Part shown: positions 45,311 to 54,872 of the stretch, one piece after another
Numbering within the stretch: position 1 is the stretch's first letter
Layout: every line of letters begins with the position of its first letter
Assembly (NCBI RefSeq): GCF_000382405.1
Contig: NZ_KB908255.1
Location: 379,861 to 443,860 of the forward strand
DNA length: 64,000 nt
Origin: Mycobacterium sp. 141
GTDB lineage: Bacteria; Actinomycetota; Actinomycetes; Mycobacteriales; Mycobacteriaceae
Direction of reading: 5' to 3'
Position numbers and translations under genes: made by a program
The notes under the pieces: generated by a model
Seen by the model: only the letters and a program-made list of their open reading frames with translations
What the model was told of the DNA's origin: nothing
The model's database searches: none

Positions 45311-46428
45311 CCGAGGAAGAGCGGCTGGCCTGGGCATACCTGTCACGTGTGGCCGAACCGCCGTGCCCTGAGCTGGCCGCGTTGGTGATGAAGTGCGGCC
45401 CGGTCGATGCGGCCGGGAAGGTGAAAATGGGAGATGTCGATACGTACCTGGCGCGCAGGACCGAGGCACGCCGCGAGTTGGATTGTGCCGTAGCCGATCT
45501 CGACATCCTGGACCGGATGGGTGGCCGACTGGTCACACCCAATGACAGCGAATGGCCGTTGTTGTCGTTCGTGGCGTTCAACGGGATTGACAACCGGCCG
45601 AACGGGCATCCGCCGTTGGTGCTGTGGGCGGTCGGGCCGGTACGCCTCGACGACGCTGCCGCGCGGGCCGTGGCCGTCGTGGGCACCCGCGCCGCCACCG
45701 CCTACGGTGAGCATGTATCGGCTGAACTGGCGGCAGGTCTGGTGGCACGGGACTTCGTGGTCGTCTCGGGCGGTGCTTACGGTATCGACGGAGCGGCGCA
45801 TCGCGCCGCGCTGGCCTGTGAGGGGATCACCGTCGCGGTGGTGGCCGGCGGCATCGACAATCCTTATCCGGCCGGGCACAGCGCATTGTTCCGGCGGATT
45901 CGTGAGGAGTGTCTGCTCATCAGCGAGTACCCGCCTGGCACTGCGCCGGGGCGGTTACGCTTCCTCACCCGCAATCGTCTGGTCGCCGCGCTGTCGCAGG
46001 CGACAGTGGTTGTCGAGGCCGGTCTGCGCAGCGGTGCGGCCAATACCGCGTCGTGGGCCAAAGGGCTCGGGAGGCCGGTGTGTGCGGTACCGGGTCCGGT
46101 GACCTCGGCGGCCTCCGCGGGTTGTCATGCGCTGCTGCAGGGTGACGCCCGGCTGGTCGCCCGCGCTGACGATGTTGTCGAATTGGCTGGCCGCATCGGC
46201 GAATTTGCCGCTGATGAGCCGCACCCGGTCGGGCCGCTCGACGCGCTCGGCCCGGATGAGAAACGGGTATACGACGCGCTGCCCGCGCGTGGTGGTCACA
46301 CCGTCGACGAGATCGCAGTGGCCGCCGGTATACCAGCGCACGAGGTGCTGGGCCCGCTGACCATGCTTGAGATCGCCGGGTTGGCGTCCGCGCAGGCCGG
46401 TTGTTGGCGTAGGCGCAGACCTCGGTAG
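45307..46428 (+). CDS. dprA: DNA processing protein DprA
   Basis: This 373-residue protein has the Rossmann-like DprA domain (AVVGTRAATAYGEH, VVSGGAYGIDGAAHRAAL, VVAGGIDNPYPAGH, FLTRNRL). A C-terminal winged-helix follows (VYDALPARGGHTVDEIAVAAG). DprA loads RecA on incoming single-stranded DNA. The ATG overlaps the comM stop (ATGA); a longer in-frame reading into comM is not used. It is the last gene of the yraN-comM-dprA operon. Confidence 0.94.
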   Translation: MTEEERLAWAYLSRVAEPPCPELAALVMKCGPVDAAGKVKMGDVDTYLARRTEARRELDCAVADLDILDRMGGRLVTPNDSEWPLLSFVAFNGIDNRPNGHPPLVLWAVGPVRLDDAAARAVAVVGTRAATAYGEHVSAELAAGLVARDFVVVSGGAYGIDGAAHRAALACEGITVAVVAGGIDNPYPAGHSALFRRIREECLLISEYPPGTAPGRLRFLTRNRLVAALSQATVVVEAGLRSGAANTASWAKGLGRPVCAVPGPVTSAASAGCHALLQGDARLVARADDVVELAGRIGEFAADEPHPVGPLDALGPDEKRVYDALPARGGHTVDEIAVAAGIPAHEVLGPLTMLEIAGLASAQAGCWRRRRPR

Positions 46429-46453
46429 ACCCCAACTGCGCGGACCGGCTCCG

Positions 46454-46477
46454 TATAGTCGGTGAGGTCGGCTAACC
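46454..46477 (+). promoter_or_regulatory. Candidate promoter -10 with overlapping iron-box-like sequence
   Basis: TATAGT (46454-46459) is a good -10 hexamer. Just downstream, AGGTCGGCTAACC (46465-46477) resembles the centre of an IdeR box (AGGTTAGSCTAACC) with one base missing. A repressor there would cover the transcription start of the siderophore-interacting gene. Confidence 0.35.
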
Positions 46478-46506
46478 ATTGGCCACGACTGAATTTTGGA
46501 GGCGGT

Positions 46507-47376
46507 ATGGCGGGACGTCCGGTCCACACGTTTGCGGTGGTGCGTCGTGAGCAGGTGACGCCGCACATGGTCAGGGTGGTACTCGGTGACGCCGGTCCAG
46601 GCACTGGGTTCGACACCTTCTCGCCGAATGAATTCACCGATGCCTACGTCAAAATCGTCGTCGTCCCCGACGGTGTAGATGTCGGCGCCTTGCCGCGGCG
46701 GAGGCTGACCCTCGACAGTTTTGCCGATCTGCCCGTAGAACAGCGGCCAGTTCTCCGGACCTACACCATCCGGTACGTCGACCCGCAGCGCCGCGAGATC
46801 GCCATCGACTTCGTCGTGCACGGAGATCAGGGTGTCGCTGCGCCATGGGCCGCCGCGGTCGTCCCGGGCCAACCCGCCTACCTGATGGGCCCGGGCGGTG
46901 CCTACGCACCGGACCCGGCGGCGGACTGGCACCTGCTGGCCGGTGATGAAGCCGCGCTCCCGGCGATCAGCGCGGCCTTGGAAGCCCTCCCCGCTGACGC
47001 GATCGGCAAGGCCTTCATCGAAGTCGCGGGACCCGACGACGAGGTGGCTCTGACCGCACCTGCGGGTGTCGAGGTGAGCTGGATCCACCGCGGTGGACGG
47101 GCCGACCTGGTCGGTGATGACCGGGCCGGTGACAATGCGCCGTTGATCGCCGCTGTCAAGGCCGCCCAGTGGCTGCCAGGCCAGGTACAGGTGTTCATCC
47201 ACGGTGAGGCCCAGGCGGTCATGCACAACCTACGGCCCTACATCCGCAAGGAACGTGGCGTCGCCGCCAAATGGGCCGCGTCGATCTCGGGTTACTGGCG
47301 CCGCGGCCGCACCGAGGAAACGTTCCGGCAGTGGAAGGCCGAGCTGGCCGAAGCCGAGTCCGTCACCGCTGGCTGA
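46507..47376 (+). CDS. viuB: Siderophore-interacting FAD-dependent ferric reductase (ViuB/Rv2895c type)
   Basis: This 289-residue protein has the siderophore-interacting (SIP) layout: an FAD-binding barrel with RTYTIRYVDPQ and DFVVHGD, followed by the NADPH lobe with LAGDEAALPAISAALEALP and VFIHGEAQAVMHNLR. It would reduce ferric siderophore complexes to release iron in the cytoplasm. A GGAGG site precedes the ATG. The upstream 78 nt contain a promoter-like TATAGT and a weak iron box. The lactate monooxygenase gene starts 24 nt after the stop, so both may share a transcript. Confidence 0.9.
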   Translation: MAGRPVHTFAVVRREQVTPHMVRVVLGDAGPGTGFDTFSPNEFTDAYVKIVVVPDGVDVGALPRRRLTLDSFADLPVEQRPVLRTYTIRYVDPQRREIAIDFVVHGDQGVAAPWAAAVVPGQPAYLMGPGGAYAPDPAADWHLLAGDEAALPAISAALEALPADAIGKAFIEVAGPDDEVALTAPAGVEVSWIHRGGRADLVGDDRAGDNAPLIAAVKAAQWLPGQVQVFIHGEAQAVMHNLRPYIRKERGVAAKWAASISGYWRRGRTEETFRQWKAELAEAESVTAG

Positions 47377-47400
47377 CGAAGAACTGGCAGGGTAGCCGTC

Positions 47401-48561
47401 ATGGCATTCGGCGACTACCAACTCGAGATCTACCTCCAGGGCCTGGCTGGTGTTTTGCCAAGTCTGCCGATGGACTATGCGGGACTGGAAGCCAAGGCGC
47501 AGGCCGCCATGCCACCATCGGTGTGGTCCTATGTCGCCGGTGGGGCCGGTGACGAACGCACCCAACGGGTCAACCGCACAGCGTTCGATCGGTGGGGCCT
47601 GATGCCGCGCATGTTCAATGCGCACAAGGATCGCGACCTGAGCATCGAACTGTTCGGCCTCAAGCTGTCGTCACCGGTATTCATGGCCCCGATCGGGGTG
47701 CTCGGCATCAGCAGTCAGGATGGACACGGCGACCTCGCCGCTGCCCGCGCAGCCGCGAAAATCGGTGTTCCGTTGATGCTTTCGACCCTGTCCGAGGACC
47801 CGATGGAAGATGTCGCCCTTGAATTCGGCGACACCCCAGGCTTTTTCCAGCTCTACACTCCGACCGACAAGGAGTTGGCGGCCAGTCTGGTGCAGCGCGC
47901 CGAGGCCGCGGGGTTCAAGGCCATCGTCGTCACGCTCGACACGTGGGTGCCGGGGTGGCGCCCACGCGACCTGGCTACGTCGAACTTTCCGCAACTGCGT
48001 GGGAAGTGCCTGGCCAACTACACTAGTGATCCCGTGTTCCGCGCTGGGCTGGCCCAGCCGCCCGAACAGAACCCGCAGGCCACAGTGCTGCGCTGGGCGA
48101 GTGTGTTCGGGAATCCCCTGACCTGGGACGACCTGCCGTGGTTGAGGTCGTTGACCACACTGCCGCTCATCGTCAAGGGCATCTGCCACCCGGACGACGC
48201 CCGGCGGGCCAAGGACGGGGGAGTGGACGCCGTTTACTGTTCCAACCACGGTGGACGCCAGGCCAATGGTGGCCTCCCTGCGATCGACTGTTTGCCGGGG
48301 GTGGTTGAGGCCGCCGAGGGGTTGCCGGTGTTGTTCGACTCGGGTATCCGCAACGGCGCCGACATCGTCAAGGCGCTTGCGCTCGGTGCCACCGCGGTCG
48401 GTGTCGGCCGGCCTTACGTGTACGGGTTGGCGATCGGTGGCGCGGACGGCGTCGTGCACGTTTTGCGTTCGCTGCTCGCCGAAGCCGATCTGATCATGGG
48501 CGTCGACGGGTATCCCACACTGGCCGATCTCACGCCCGACGCATTGCGTCGAGTTGACTAA
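47401..48561 (+). CDS. FMN-dependent alpha-hydroxy-acid oxidase, probable L-lactate 2-monooxygenase
   Basis: This 386-residue flavoenzyme has the active-site block [13 protein letters not shown] (H283 and R286), FFQLYTPTD and [18 protein letters not shown]. The opening ([11 protein letters not shown]) and length match the classic M. smegmatis lactate 2-monooxygenase, which oxidises L-lactate to acetate, CO2 and water. A related hydroxy acid cannot be excluded. The gene is between the siderophore-interacting gene and xerC on the same strand; it is not part of this neighbourhood in M. tuberculosis as I recall it. Confidence 0.88.
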   Translation: MAFGDYQLEIYLQGLAGVLPSLPMDYAGLEAKAQAAMPPSVWSYVAGGAGDERTQRVNRTAFDRWGLMPRMFNAHKDRDLSIELFGLKLSSPVFMAPIGVLGISSQDGHGDLAAARAAAKIGVPLMLSTLSEDPMEDVALEFGDTPGFFQLYTPTDKELAASLVQRAEAAGFKAIVVTLDTWVPGWRPRDLATSNFPQLRGKCLANYTSDPVFRAGLAQPPEQNPQATVLRWASVFGNPLTWDDLPWLRSLTTLPLIVKGICHPDDARRAKDGGVDAVYCSNHGGRQANGGLPAIDCLPGVVEAAEGLPVLFDSGIRNGADIVKALALGATAVGVGRPYVYGLAIGGADGVVHVLRSLLAEADLIMGVDGYPTLADLTPDALRRVD

Positions 48562-48774
48562 CACCGTCTCCTGATCGCCGTGGGGAGGGGGCCGACAGAT
48601 GCTGGATCCAATTTTCATTCATGGAGTATTTTCCTTCATGCCTGCAGGAATGCGCCGTGAGCGGGCCGCTCATGTGGGGCCCGAGCGGCGCCGGGCTCGC
48701 TACGAGATGAAGCCGTGATGATGACAGGCGGCGCGTCGGGTGCGTGGCTGTCGGGCGTCTGCCACGGTAGGACC

Positions 48775-49698
48775 GTGGACACCGGCGGGCGGGAGTGCAG
48801 CGACCCGGGGATCAGGCCTGTACTCGACGGGTTCGATGAGTATCTCGCGCTGCAGCGAGGCCGGTCCGAACACACCCGCCGGGCCTACCTGGGCGACCTG
48901 CGGTCATTGTTCGACTACACCGGCGGCGGGCTGGAGACCCTGACCCTGCCGACGCTGCGGTCGTGGCTGGCCGCCCAGGCCGGCGCGGGGGCGGCGCGCA
49001 CCACCCTGGCCCGCCGCACGTCGTCGGTCAAAACGTTCACCGCCTGGGCCTGCCGGCGCGGACTCATGGCCAATGATCCGGCCGCGCGGCTGCAAACCCC
49101 CAGATCGCGTCGCACCCTGCCCGCGGTACTGCGCCAGGATCAGGCCCTCGACGCCATGTCTGCGCTGAATTCTGGTGCACAGCAAGGAGATCCGTTAGCA
49201 CTGCGGGACCGCTTGATCGTCGAGATGCTCTACGCCACCGGTATCCGGGTCAGTGAGTTGTGCGGGCTGGACATCGATGACGTCGACCATCCGCGGCAGG
49301 TTGTGCGGGTTCTGGGCAAGGGCAACAAGCAGCGCACCGTACCGTTCGGTGCACCTGCCCAGCGAGCGTTGACCGCATGGCTCTCCGACGGGCGGCCCGC
49401 ACTGGCCACAGCTGACTCTGGTCCGGCGTTGTTACTCGGAGCGCGCGGTGGACGACTCGACCCGCGTCAGGCCCGCACTGTGGTGCACCAGACCATGGCA
49501 GCGGTCGATGGCGCGCCCGACATCGGTCCGCACGGCCTGCGGCACAGTGCGGCCACTCACCTGCTGGAGGGCGGTGCCGATCTGCGCGTCGTGCAGGAGT
49601 TGCTCGGCCACTCCACGCTGGCGACCACGCAGCTCTACACCCATGTCACCGTGGCACGGTTGCGCGCGGTGCACGACCAGGCGCATCCGCGAGCTTGA
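48775..49698 (+). CDS. xerC: Tyrosine recombinase XerC
   Basis: This 307-residue recombinase resolves chromosome dimers at dif with XerD. The N-terminal SAM-like domain includes [20 protein letters not shown]. The catalytic domain shows the Arg in [11 protein letters not shown], Lys in [13 protein letters not shown], HxxR in [14 protein letters not shown], His in [11 protein letters not shown] and the Tyr nucleophile in QLYTHV. The GTG at 48775 was preferred to an upstream ATG that adds 20 unlike residues. It is a housekeeping gene, not a sign of a mobile element. Confidence 0.92.
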   Translation: MDTGGRECSDPGIRPVLDGFDEYLALQRGRSEHTRRAYLGDLRSLFDYTGGGLETLTLPTLRSWLAAQAGAGAARTTLARRTSSVKTFTAWACRRGLMANDPAARLQTPRSRRTLPAVLRQDQALDAMSALNSGAQQGDPLALRDRLIVEMLYATGIRVSELCGLDIDDVDHPRQVVRVLGKGNKQRTVPFGAPAQRALTAWLSDGRPALATADSGPALLLGARGGRLDPRQARTVVHQTMAAVDGAPDIGPHGLRHSAATHLLEGGADLRVVQELLGHSTLATTQLYTHVTVARLRAVHDQAHPRA

Positions 49699-49768
49699 CG
49701 CGCCGAGCGGGAGAAAAGTGCACGGGCCGACACGCACGACCGTCGGGTTCAGCACGACCGGCCGGACG

Positions 49769-50733
49769 CTAACGCAACAGCTTGATGACCTCCGCCAGAT
49801 GCGGCAGTGCTGAGGCGCGGCCCGGCCACGCGTCGAATACGGTCCAGTAGCTGATGCCGAACCGGCGCTGCCGGTCAACGAGGGCTTCGGCCATCTGCTC
49901 GTAGCTGCCGAGCAGCGCGAACGGGGATTCCACCAGCAGGTTCGCCGATACTCCGAGCGGACCGGCCAGTTCGGCGGCGGTTGCGGCCCGATTCTCGGTA
50001 TGCACGACGAACTGCAGCAGCGCGTTGAGTTCGATGGCTTCGAAACGGTCACGCGCGGCGTCTCGCACCACGCTGATCCGGTCCGCCAGGCCGGTGGGAT
50101 CGAAATGGGTCAGCCGTACTTCAGTGGCGGCACTGTTGTGGCTGAAACCGGCGAGTCCGGCGATGTCGGCGACCCGCCCGGCAAGCTGCAGCACCCGGGT
50201 GCCGTTGCCGCCGATGAGCAGCGGAACCGGCACGCCCGGTGGCGCAACGAGTTGGCCGGCCGGGGCCCGCACACAGTAGTGGGAGCCGTCGACATCCACG
50301 GCCTCGCCGGACAGCAGCGGACGGATCACCTCGACGGATTCGATCAACCGATCCACCCGGGTGGCGCCGGGATCGAATCTCAGCCCGGCCGCGTCATATT
50401 CGGATTTCATATGGCCGGCCCCGAGCCCCAACTCGAAGCGGCCGCCGGACAGCGCCGCCAGCGTTACTGCCTCGCGCGCGGTGTCTACCGGGTGGCGTAG
50501 ATCGTTGTTGAGCACGAGCGTGCCGGTATGCAATGACGAGGTCGCAGCGCGCACGCCGTCGCGGCGCCGGCGAACGGAGCCAGCGAGGCCGTCAGATGGT
50601 CGGGGATGGTCAGCACGTCGAACCCCGATTGTTCGACGGTGACGGCGAATTCGGTGAAGTCCGAGCTGCGGGGCAGGGCGGTGTGCAGACCGAATCGCAT
50701 CGGTCGGTTGCGATGAGCCACCGCCGCAGTCAT
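49769..50733 (-). pseudogene. LLM-type flavin (F420/FMN) oxidoreductase, frameshifted (Rv2893 type)
   Basis: The N-terminus starts at 50733 in one frame and runs to about 50556 with good family sequence (MRFGLHTALPRSSDFTEFAV, FDVLTIPDHLTASLAPFAGA). The rest (50550 to 49769) is good only in another frame (SSLHTGTLVLNNDLRHPVD, GGRFELGLGAGHMKSEYDAAG, LLIGGNGTRVLQLAG). Adding one base near 50546-50555, in GCGTGCGCGCTGC, restores a single protein of about 321 residues. The gene is therefore broken by a 1-nt deletion or the base is a sequencing error in a GC repeat. The family reduces substrates with F420H2 or FMNH2. Confidence 0.8.
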
Positions 50734-50827
50734 GGTTCTGACAATAGGCCGCTCCGATCGCGGCGGTGAGTGTGCGCAAACTGCTGACATTCGTCGGTGT
50801 GCCGGGCAGCAGACGCGCACGCTCGCG

Positions 50828-51322
50828 TTAGGGGGCGAGCGGCTTGAGTCGAATTGGGGTTTCCGCCAGCAGCCCCAGCGGATCGATGTAGTCGGCTCGC
50901 GCTGCCGGACCCCACATCGCACCCCAATGCAGGCATGCGGCGACCGGACACCCGGGATGGCCCGCGGCCAGCTCGCCGAGTAGCTGCCCGGAGGTCACGA
51001 GTTGTCCCACCCGCACGGCGGCCTGCACCGGCTCGTAACTGGTGTGCAGTCCACCCGGATGAGCGATGGACACCACGGGACGCCCGGCGAGCATCCCGGC
51101 GAAGATCACGGTGCCCGCGCCGGCCGCGTAGATGGATTGCCCAGCTGTCCCGGCCAGATCGACGCCCCGGTGGCCGCGGCTCCAGTTCGGCGACGGCGCG
51201 TCGAACCCACGGGTGACCATCGGCCGCGGTGTCACGGGCCACTGCAGCCGTCCGTCGTCGGCTCGTGCGGTAACCGGCCAGATCAGCGTGGCGACCGTCA
51301 GGACGAGAGCCAGCGTCTTCAT
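50828..51322 (-). CDS. Secreted M23-family peptidase (LytM-like)
   Basis: This 164-residue exported protein has a signal peptide (about residues 1-21) and a compact M23 domain. The HxxxD motif is H51 and D55 in GHRGVDLAG, and H93 lies in LHTSYEPV. The usual HxH reads C130-L-H132 in ACLHWG, so the first histidine, catalytic in LytM, is a cysteine. C125 and C130 may form a disulfide. It could be an endopeptidase of peptidoglycan with altered chemistry, or a non-catalytic activator. The same gene lies upstream of rpsB in M. tuberculosis (Rv2891). Confidence 0.85.
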   Translation of the reverse strand: MKTLALVLTVATLIWPVTARADDGRLQWPVTPRPMVTRGFDAPSPNWSRGHRGVDLAGTAGQSIYAAGAGTVIFAGMLAGRPVVSIAHPGGLHTSYEPVQAAVRVGQLVTSGQLLGELAAGHPGCPVAACLHWGAMWGPAARADYIDPLGLLAETPIRLKPLAP

Positions 51323-51646
51323 CCGATCAGTTCAGCGCGGCCGCGTTCCGGTGGAAAGTCTGAAGTCGCGGGGCTGTGGATAACCTCGGGACGGGGCGCG
51401 GTGTGACGGTGGACGCCGTCCGCGCGTGGACAAAGCACGCCACGTCGGCGTGTAAGCTTCTACCCGCAGCTCGCCGAGCGGGCTGACTTCGCGTGTTCGC
51501 GCCACGATCGCCCCAGTGGGGAATCGTAACCGGATGCCGGCGGTCCTGACCTGGGATTCCAGGGCGGGTCCGGCAACCAGCGGACACCAGGGCCCGGCAT
51601 CACCGATATCGGGCGACAACCGACAATAAGAGGACATCGGCTCACT
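51323..51646. other. 324-nt divergent region with the rpsB leader
   Basis: The region separates the M23 gene from rpsB. A plausible rpsB promoter has TGGACA (51427-51432) and TGTAAG (51451-51456) 18 nt apart, giving a leader of about 180 nt. Such long leaders before rpsB often serve S2 autoregulation, but I could not identify a conserved fold. No further gene is seen. Confidence 0.4.
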
Positions 51647-52480
51647 ATGGCTGTTGTAACCATGAAGCAGCTGCTTGACAGCGGCGCCCACTTCGGGCAT
51701 CAGACGCGGCGCTGGAACCCCAAGATGAAGCGGTTCATCTTCACCGACCGCAACGGCATCTACATCATCGACCTGCAGCAGACGCTGACCTACATCGACA
51801 AGGCGTACGAGTTCGTCAAGGAAACCGTGGCCCACGGTGGCAGCGTGCTGTTCGTCGGCACCAAGAAGCAGGCGCAGGAATCCATCGCCGATGAGGCCAC
51901 CCGCGTCGGCATGCCGTACGTGAACCAGCGCTGGCTGGGCGGCATGCTCACCAACTTCTCCACCGTGCACAAGCGCCTGCAGCGCCTCAAGGAGCTCGAG
52001 GCCATGGAGCAGACCGGTGGCTTCGAGGGTCGCACCAAGAAGGAAATCCTCATGCTCACGCGTGAGAAGAACAAGCTTGAGCGCAGCCTCGGTGGTATTC
52101 GGGACATGCAGAAGGTGCCGTCGGCGATCTGGGTCGTCGACACCAACAAGGAGCACCTGGCGGTCAACGAGGCCATCAAGCTGGGCATTCCGGTCATCGC
52201 GATCCTCGACACCAACTGCGACCCCGACCAGGTCAACTACCCGATCCCGGGCAACGACGACGCGATCCGCTCAGCAGCGCTGCTGACCAAGGTGATCGCC
52301 TCCGCCGTGGCCGAGGGTCTGCAGGCCCGCGCCGGCCAGGGTGGGGCCAAGCAGGACGCCGAAGGTGCCGAGCCGCTTGCCGAGTGGGAGCAGGAGCTGC
52401 TCGCCGGGGCGGCCGCGACACCTGCCGAGGGCGGTGCCGAAGGTGCTCCCGCAGCTGAATCATCCACTGACGCTTCCTGA
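51647..52480 (+). CDS. rpsB: Small ribosomal subunit protein uS2
   Basis: This 277-residue protein begins [20 protein letters not shown] and contains [31 protein letters not shown] and the S2 block [19 protein letters not shown]. It binds the 30S head-body junction with uS1 in many bacteria. The C-terminal 40 residues are acidic and Ala/Glu-rich, as in other mycobacteria. tsf follows after 29 nt with an AAGGAGG site. Confidence 0.97.
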   Translation: MAVVTMKQLLDSGAHFGHQTRRWNPKMKRFIFTDRNGIYIIDLQQTLTYIDKAYEFVKETVAHGGSVLFVGTKKQAQESIADEATRVGMPYVNQRWLGGMLTNFSTVHKRLQRLKELEAMEQTGGFEGRTKKEILMLTREKNKLERSLGGIRDMQKVPSAIWVVDTNKEHLAVNEAIKLGIPVIAILDTNCDPDQVNYPIPGNDDAIRSAALLTKVIASAVAEGLQARAGQGGAKQDAEGAEPLAEWEQELLAGAAATPAEGGAEGAPAAESSTDAS

Positions 52481-52509
52481 TTTTTTTCGGTCCAAGGAGG
52501 ACTGCCTAC

Positions 52510-53337
52510 ATGGCTAATTACACCGCTGCCGACGTCAAGCGGCTTCGGGAGCTGACCGGTGCCGGCATGCTCGACTCCAAGAACGCGCTGGTCGAGTCCG
52601 AGGGCGATTTCGACAAGGCCGTCGAGCTGCTGCGCATCAAGGGTGCCAAGGACGTCGGTAAGCGCGCCGAGCGCGCGACGGCCGAGGGCCTCGTCGCCGC
52701 CAAGGACGGCGCCCTGATCGAGCTCAACTCCGAGACCGACTTCGTCGCCAAGAACGCCGAGTTCCAGGCGCTGGCTGATCTGGTCGTCGCGGCTGCCGCC
52801 GCCTCGAAGGCCGCCGATGTCGAGGCGCTCAAGGCCGCACCGGCCGGCGACACGACCGTCGAACAGGCCATCGCGGACCTGTCGGCCAAGATCGGCGAGA
52901 AGCTCGAGCTGCGCCGGGTCGCCTACTTCGACGGCACCGTCGAGCCCTACCTGCACAAGCGTGCGGCCGACCTGCCGCCCGCCGTCGGTGTGCTGGTGGA
53001 GTTCGAATCCGGTGGCAACGGAAAAGGCACAGAGGCCGCCCATGCGGTCGCGTTGCAGATCGCTGCGCTGAAGGCCCGCTACCTCACCCGTGAGGACGTG
53101 CCGGAGGACCTGGTGACCAACGAGCGCCGCATCGCCGAGGAGACCGCTCGCAACGAGGGCAAGCCCGAGCAGGCGCTGCCCAAGATCGTCGAGGGTCGCG
53201 TCACGGGCTTCTACAAGGACGTCGTGCTGCTGGATCAGCCGTCGGTGTCCGACAACAAGAAGACCGTCAAGGCTCTGCTCGACGAGGCCGGCGTGACCGT
53301 GACCCGGTTCGCCCGCTTCGAGGTCGGCCAGGCCTAG
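52510..53337 (+). CDS. tsf: Elongation factor Ts
   Basis: This 275-residue nucleotide exchange factor regenerates EF-Tu-GTP. The N-terminal UBA-like part reads [19 protein letters not shown]. The first core signature is [14 protein letters not shown], and the second subdomain ends [19 protein letters not shown]. It forms the standard rpsB-tsf operon. A long hairpin begins 13 nt after the stop and probably terminates the operon. Confidence 0.97.
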   Translation: MANYTAADVKRLRELTGAGMLDSKNALVESEGDFDKAVELLRIKGAKDVGKRAERATAEGLVAAKDGALIELNSETDFVAKNAEFQALADLVVAAAAASKAADVEALKAAPAGDTTVEQAIADLSAKIGEKLELRRVAYFDGTVEPYLHKRAADLPPAVGVLVEFESGGNGKGTEAAHAVALQIAALKARYLTREDVPEDLVTNERRIAEETARNEGKPEQALPKIVEGRVTGFYKDVVLLDQPSVSDNKKTVKALLDEAGVTVTRFARFEVGQA

Positions 53338-53350
53338 CTGATAATCGCGC

Positions 53351-53390
53351 TCATGGGCTGGCGGTACCACTTGGTACCGTCGGCCCATGA
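53351..53390 (+). terminator. Long near-perfect hairpin after tsf that also spans the amiC start codon
   Basis: Bases 53351-53369 pair with 53372-53390 in a stem of 19 pairs, broken only by two G-T wobbles (53359/53382 and 53361/53380), with a 2-nt loop. The core is GGTACCAC-TTGGTACC. The amiC ATG (53387-53389) lies within the right arm. In read-through RNA the start codon would be paired, whereas a leaderless amiC transcript beginning at 53387 would escape the structure. Confidence 0.75.
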
Positions 53391-54829
53391 GTCGTATTAG
53401 CGCCTTTGGCGATGACGCCCTCGGCGAGTATGACGCCGTCGGACTCGTCGAGGAGTTGCGGGCCGGTCGGGTATCGGCCGACGAACTCGTCGAGGCCGCC
53501 ATCGCCCGCGTGGGGGCCGTCAATCCCGCCCTGAACGGTCTGGCGTTCGAAGCGTTCGACCGCGCCCGTACCCGGGTGGCCGCGCCCAGCCGCTACGGCG
53601 GCTACTTCGACGGCGTGCCGAGCTTCATCAAAGACAACGTCGCCGTCGAGGGCATGCCCACCATGCAGGGCACCGACGCGTGGGAACCCCGCCCGCAGAG
53701 CACCAATGGTGATTTTGCGCGTGCCTACCTCGCGACAGGTCTTGTGCCGCTGGGCAAGACGCAATTGTCCGAGTTCGGCTTCAGCGCGTCAGCCGAGCAT
53801 CCGCGGCTGGGGCCGGTTCGCAACCCATGGAATCCCGACTACACCGCCGGTGCGTCCTCGGCGGGCGCGGCCGCCTTCGTCGCGGCCGGGGTGGTACCCA
53901 TTGCGCACGCCAACGACGGCGGCGGCTCGATCCGGATTCCGGCCGCTTGCAACGGATTGGTGGGGCTCAAACCGTCCCGCGGCAGGTTGCCCCAGGACGC
54001 CGAATTCCGGCAGATGCCGCTGCGGATCGTCGCCGACGGCGTCGAAACCCGTTCGGTGCGTGACACCGCGGCGTTCTACCGGGAGATGGAGCGGGTGTAC
54101 CGCAGCCCGAAGCTGCCACCGATCGGGGACGTCAGCCGTCCCGGCAAGCAGCGGCTGCGCATCGCGGTCTGCACACAGTCCGTCGTTCGCGACGCCAGCC
54201 CGGAGATGCGCGAGCACACCCTCGAGACGGCGGCGTTGCTGGAAGAACTCGGCCACCGGGTCACCCAGATCGGCAATCCGGTGCCGGTGCAGTTCAAAGA
54301 CGACTTTCTCTTGTACTGGGCGTTTTTGGCGTATGCGTTGGTGCGCGGTGGGGAACGGGCCTTCGGCCCGAGCTTCAACCGTGACCGGCTCGACAACCTG
54401 ACCCGCGGGCTCGAGACTCTGGCTGGCAGCCATCTGTACAAACTGCCGGTTGCCATCACCAGGCTGGCGCGCTCGCACAGGATCACCGAGCGGCTCTCGA
54501 ACAGTTACGACGTGGTCCTCATGCCGACCCTGGCGGAGACCACGCTGCCGATCGGGCAGCTCGACCCGACCGCCGACTACGAACAGATCGTCGAGCGACT
54601 CATCGACTGGGTGGCATTCACGCCATTGCAGAATGCGACCGGTGATCCGGCCATCTCGCTGCCGCTGGTGCAGACCGCCGACGGAATGCCGGTCGGCATG
54701 ATGTTCTCGGCCACCCTCGGCCGCGAGGCACGCTTGCTGGAGTTGGCCTATGAGCTGGAAGAAGCGCGTCCGTGGCGCCGCATCCAGGACGCGAAGCCTC
54801 GCAAACGCGCCCGAAAAACCATGAGATAG
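53387..54829 (+). CDS. amiC: Amidase-signature family amidase
   Basis: This 480-residue enzyme has the amidase-signature Ser-cisSer-Lys triad region: Lys in PSFIKDNVAVEG and the serine block TAGASSAGAAAFVAAGVV, then HANDGGGSIRIPAACNGLVG with a serine. The usual second glycine-serine run is altered (SSAG for SSGG), but the catalytic serines are kept. It hydrolyses amides to acids and ammonia; the natural substrate is unknown. TACCGT (53375-53380) is six nt before the ATG, a leaderless-type arrangement inside the hairpin. It matches Rv2888c in place and sequence as recalled. Confidence 0.9.
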   Translation: MSRISAFGDDALGEYDAVGLVEELRAGRVSADELVEAAIARVGAVNPALNGLAFEAFDRARTRVAAPSRYGGYFDGVPSFIKDNVAVEGMPTMQGTDAWEPRPQSTNGDFARAYLATGLVPLGKTQLSEFGFSASAEHPRLGPVRNPWNPDYTAGASSAGAAAFVAAGVVPIAHANDGGGSIRIPAACNGLVGLKPSRGRLPQDAEFRQMPLRIVADGVETRSVRDTAAFYREMERVYRSPKLPPIGDVSRPGKQRLRIAVCTQSVVRDASPEMREHTLETAALLEELGHRVTQIGNPVPVQFKDDFLLYWAFLAYALVRGGERAFGPSFNRDRLDNLTRGLETLAGSHLYKLPVAITRLARSHRITERLSNSYDVVLMPTLAETTLPIGQLDPTADYEQIVERLIDWVAFTPLQNATGDPAISLPLVQTADGMPVGMMFSATLGREARLLELAYELEEARPWRRIQDAKPRKRARKTMR

Positions 54830-54872
54830 CGGCTATTACGCGCCAGGAAGACGCGCCGACAAGTTCGTCGTG

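Noticed and set aside
48775-49698. xerC as an integrase of a mobile element
   Set aside because: It has the housekeeping XerC sequence and neighbourhood; no attachment site, tRNA or phage gene is nearby.
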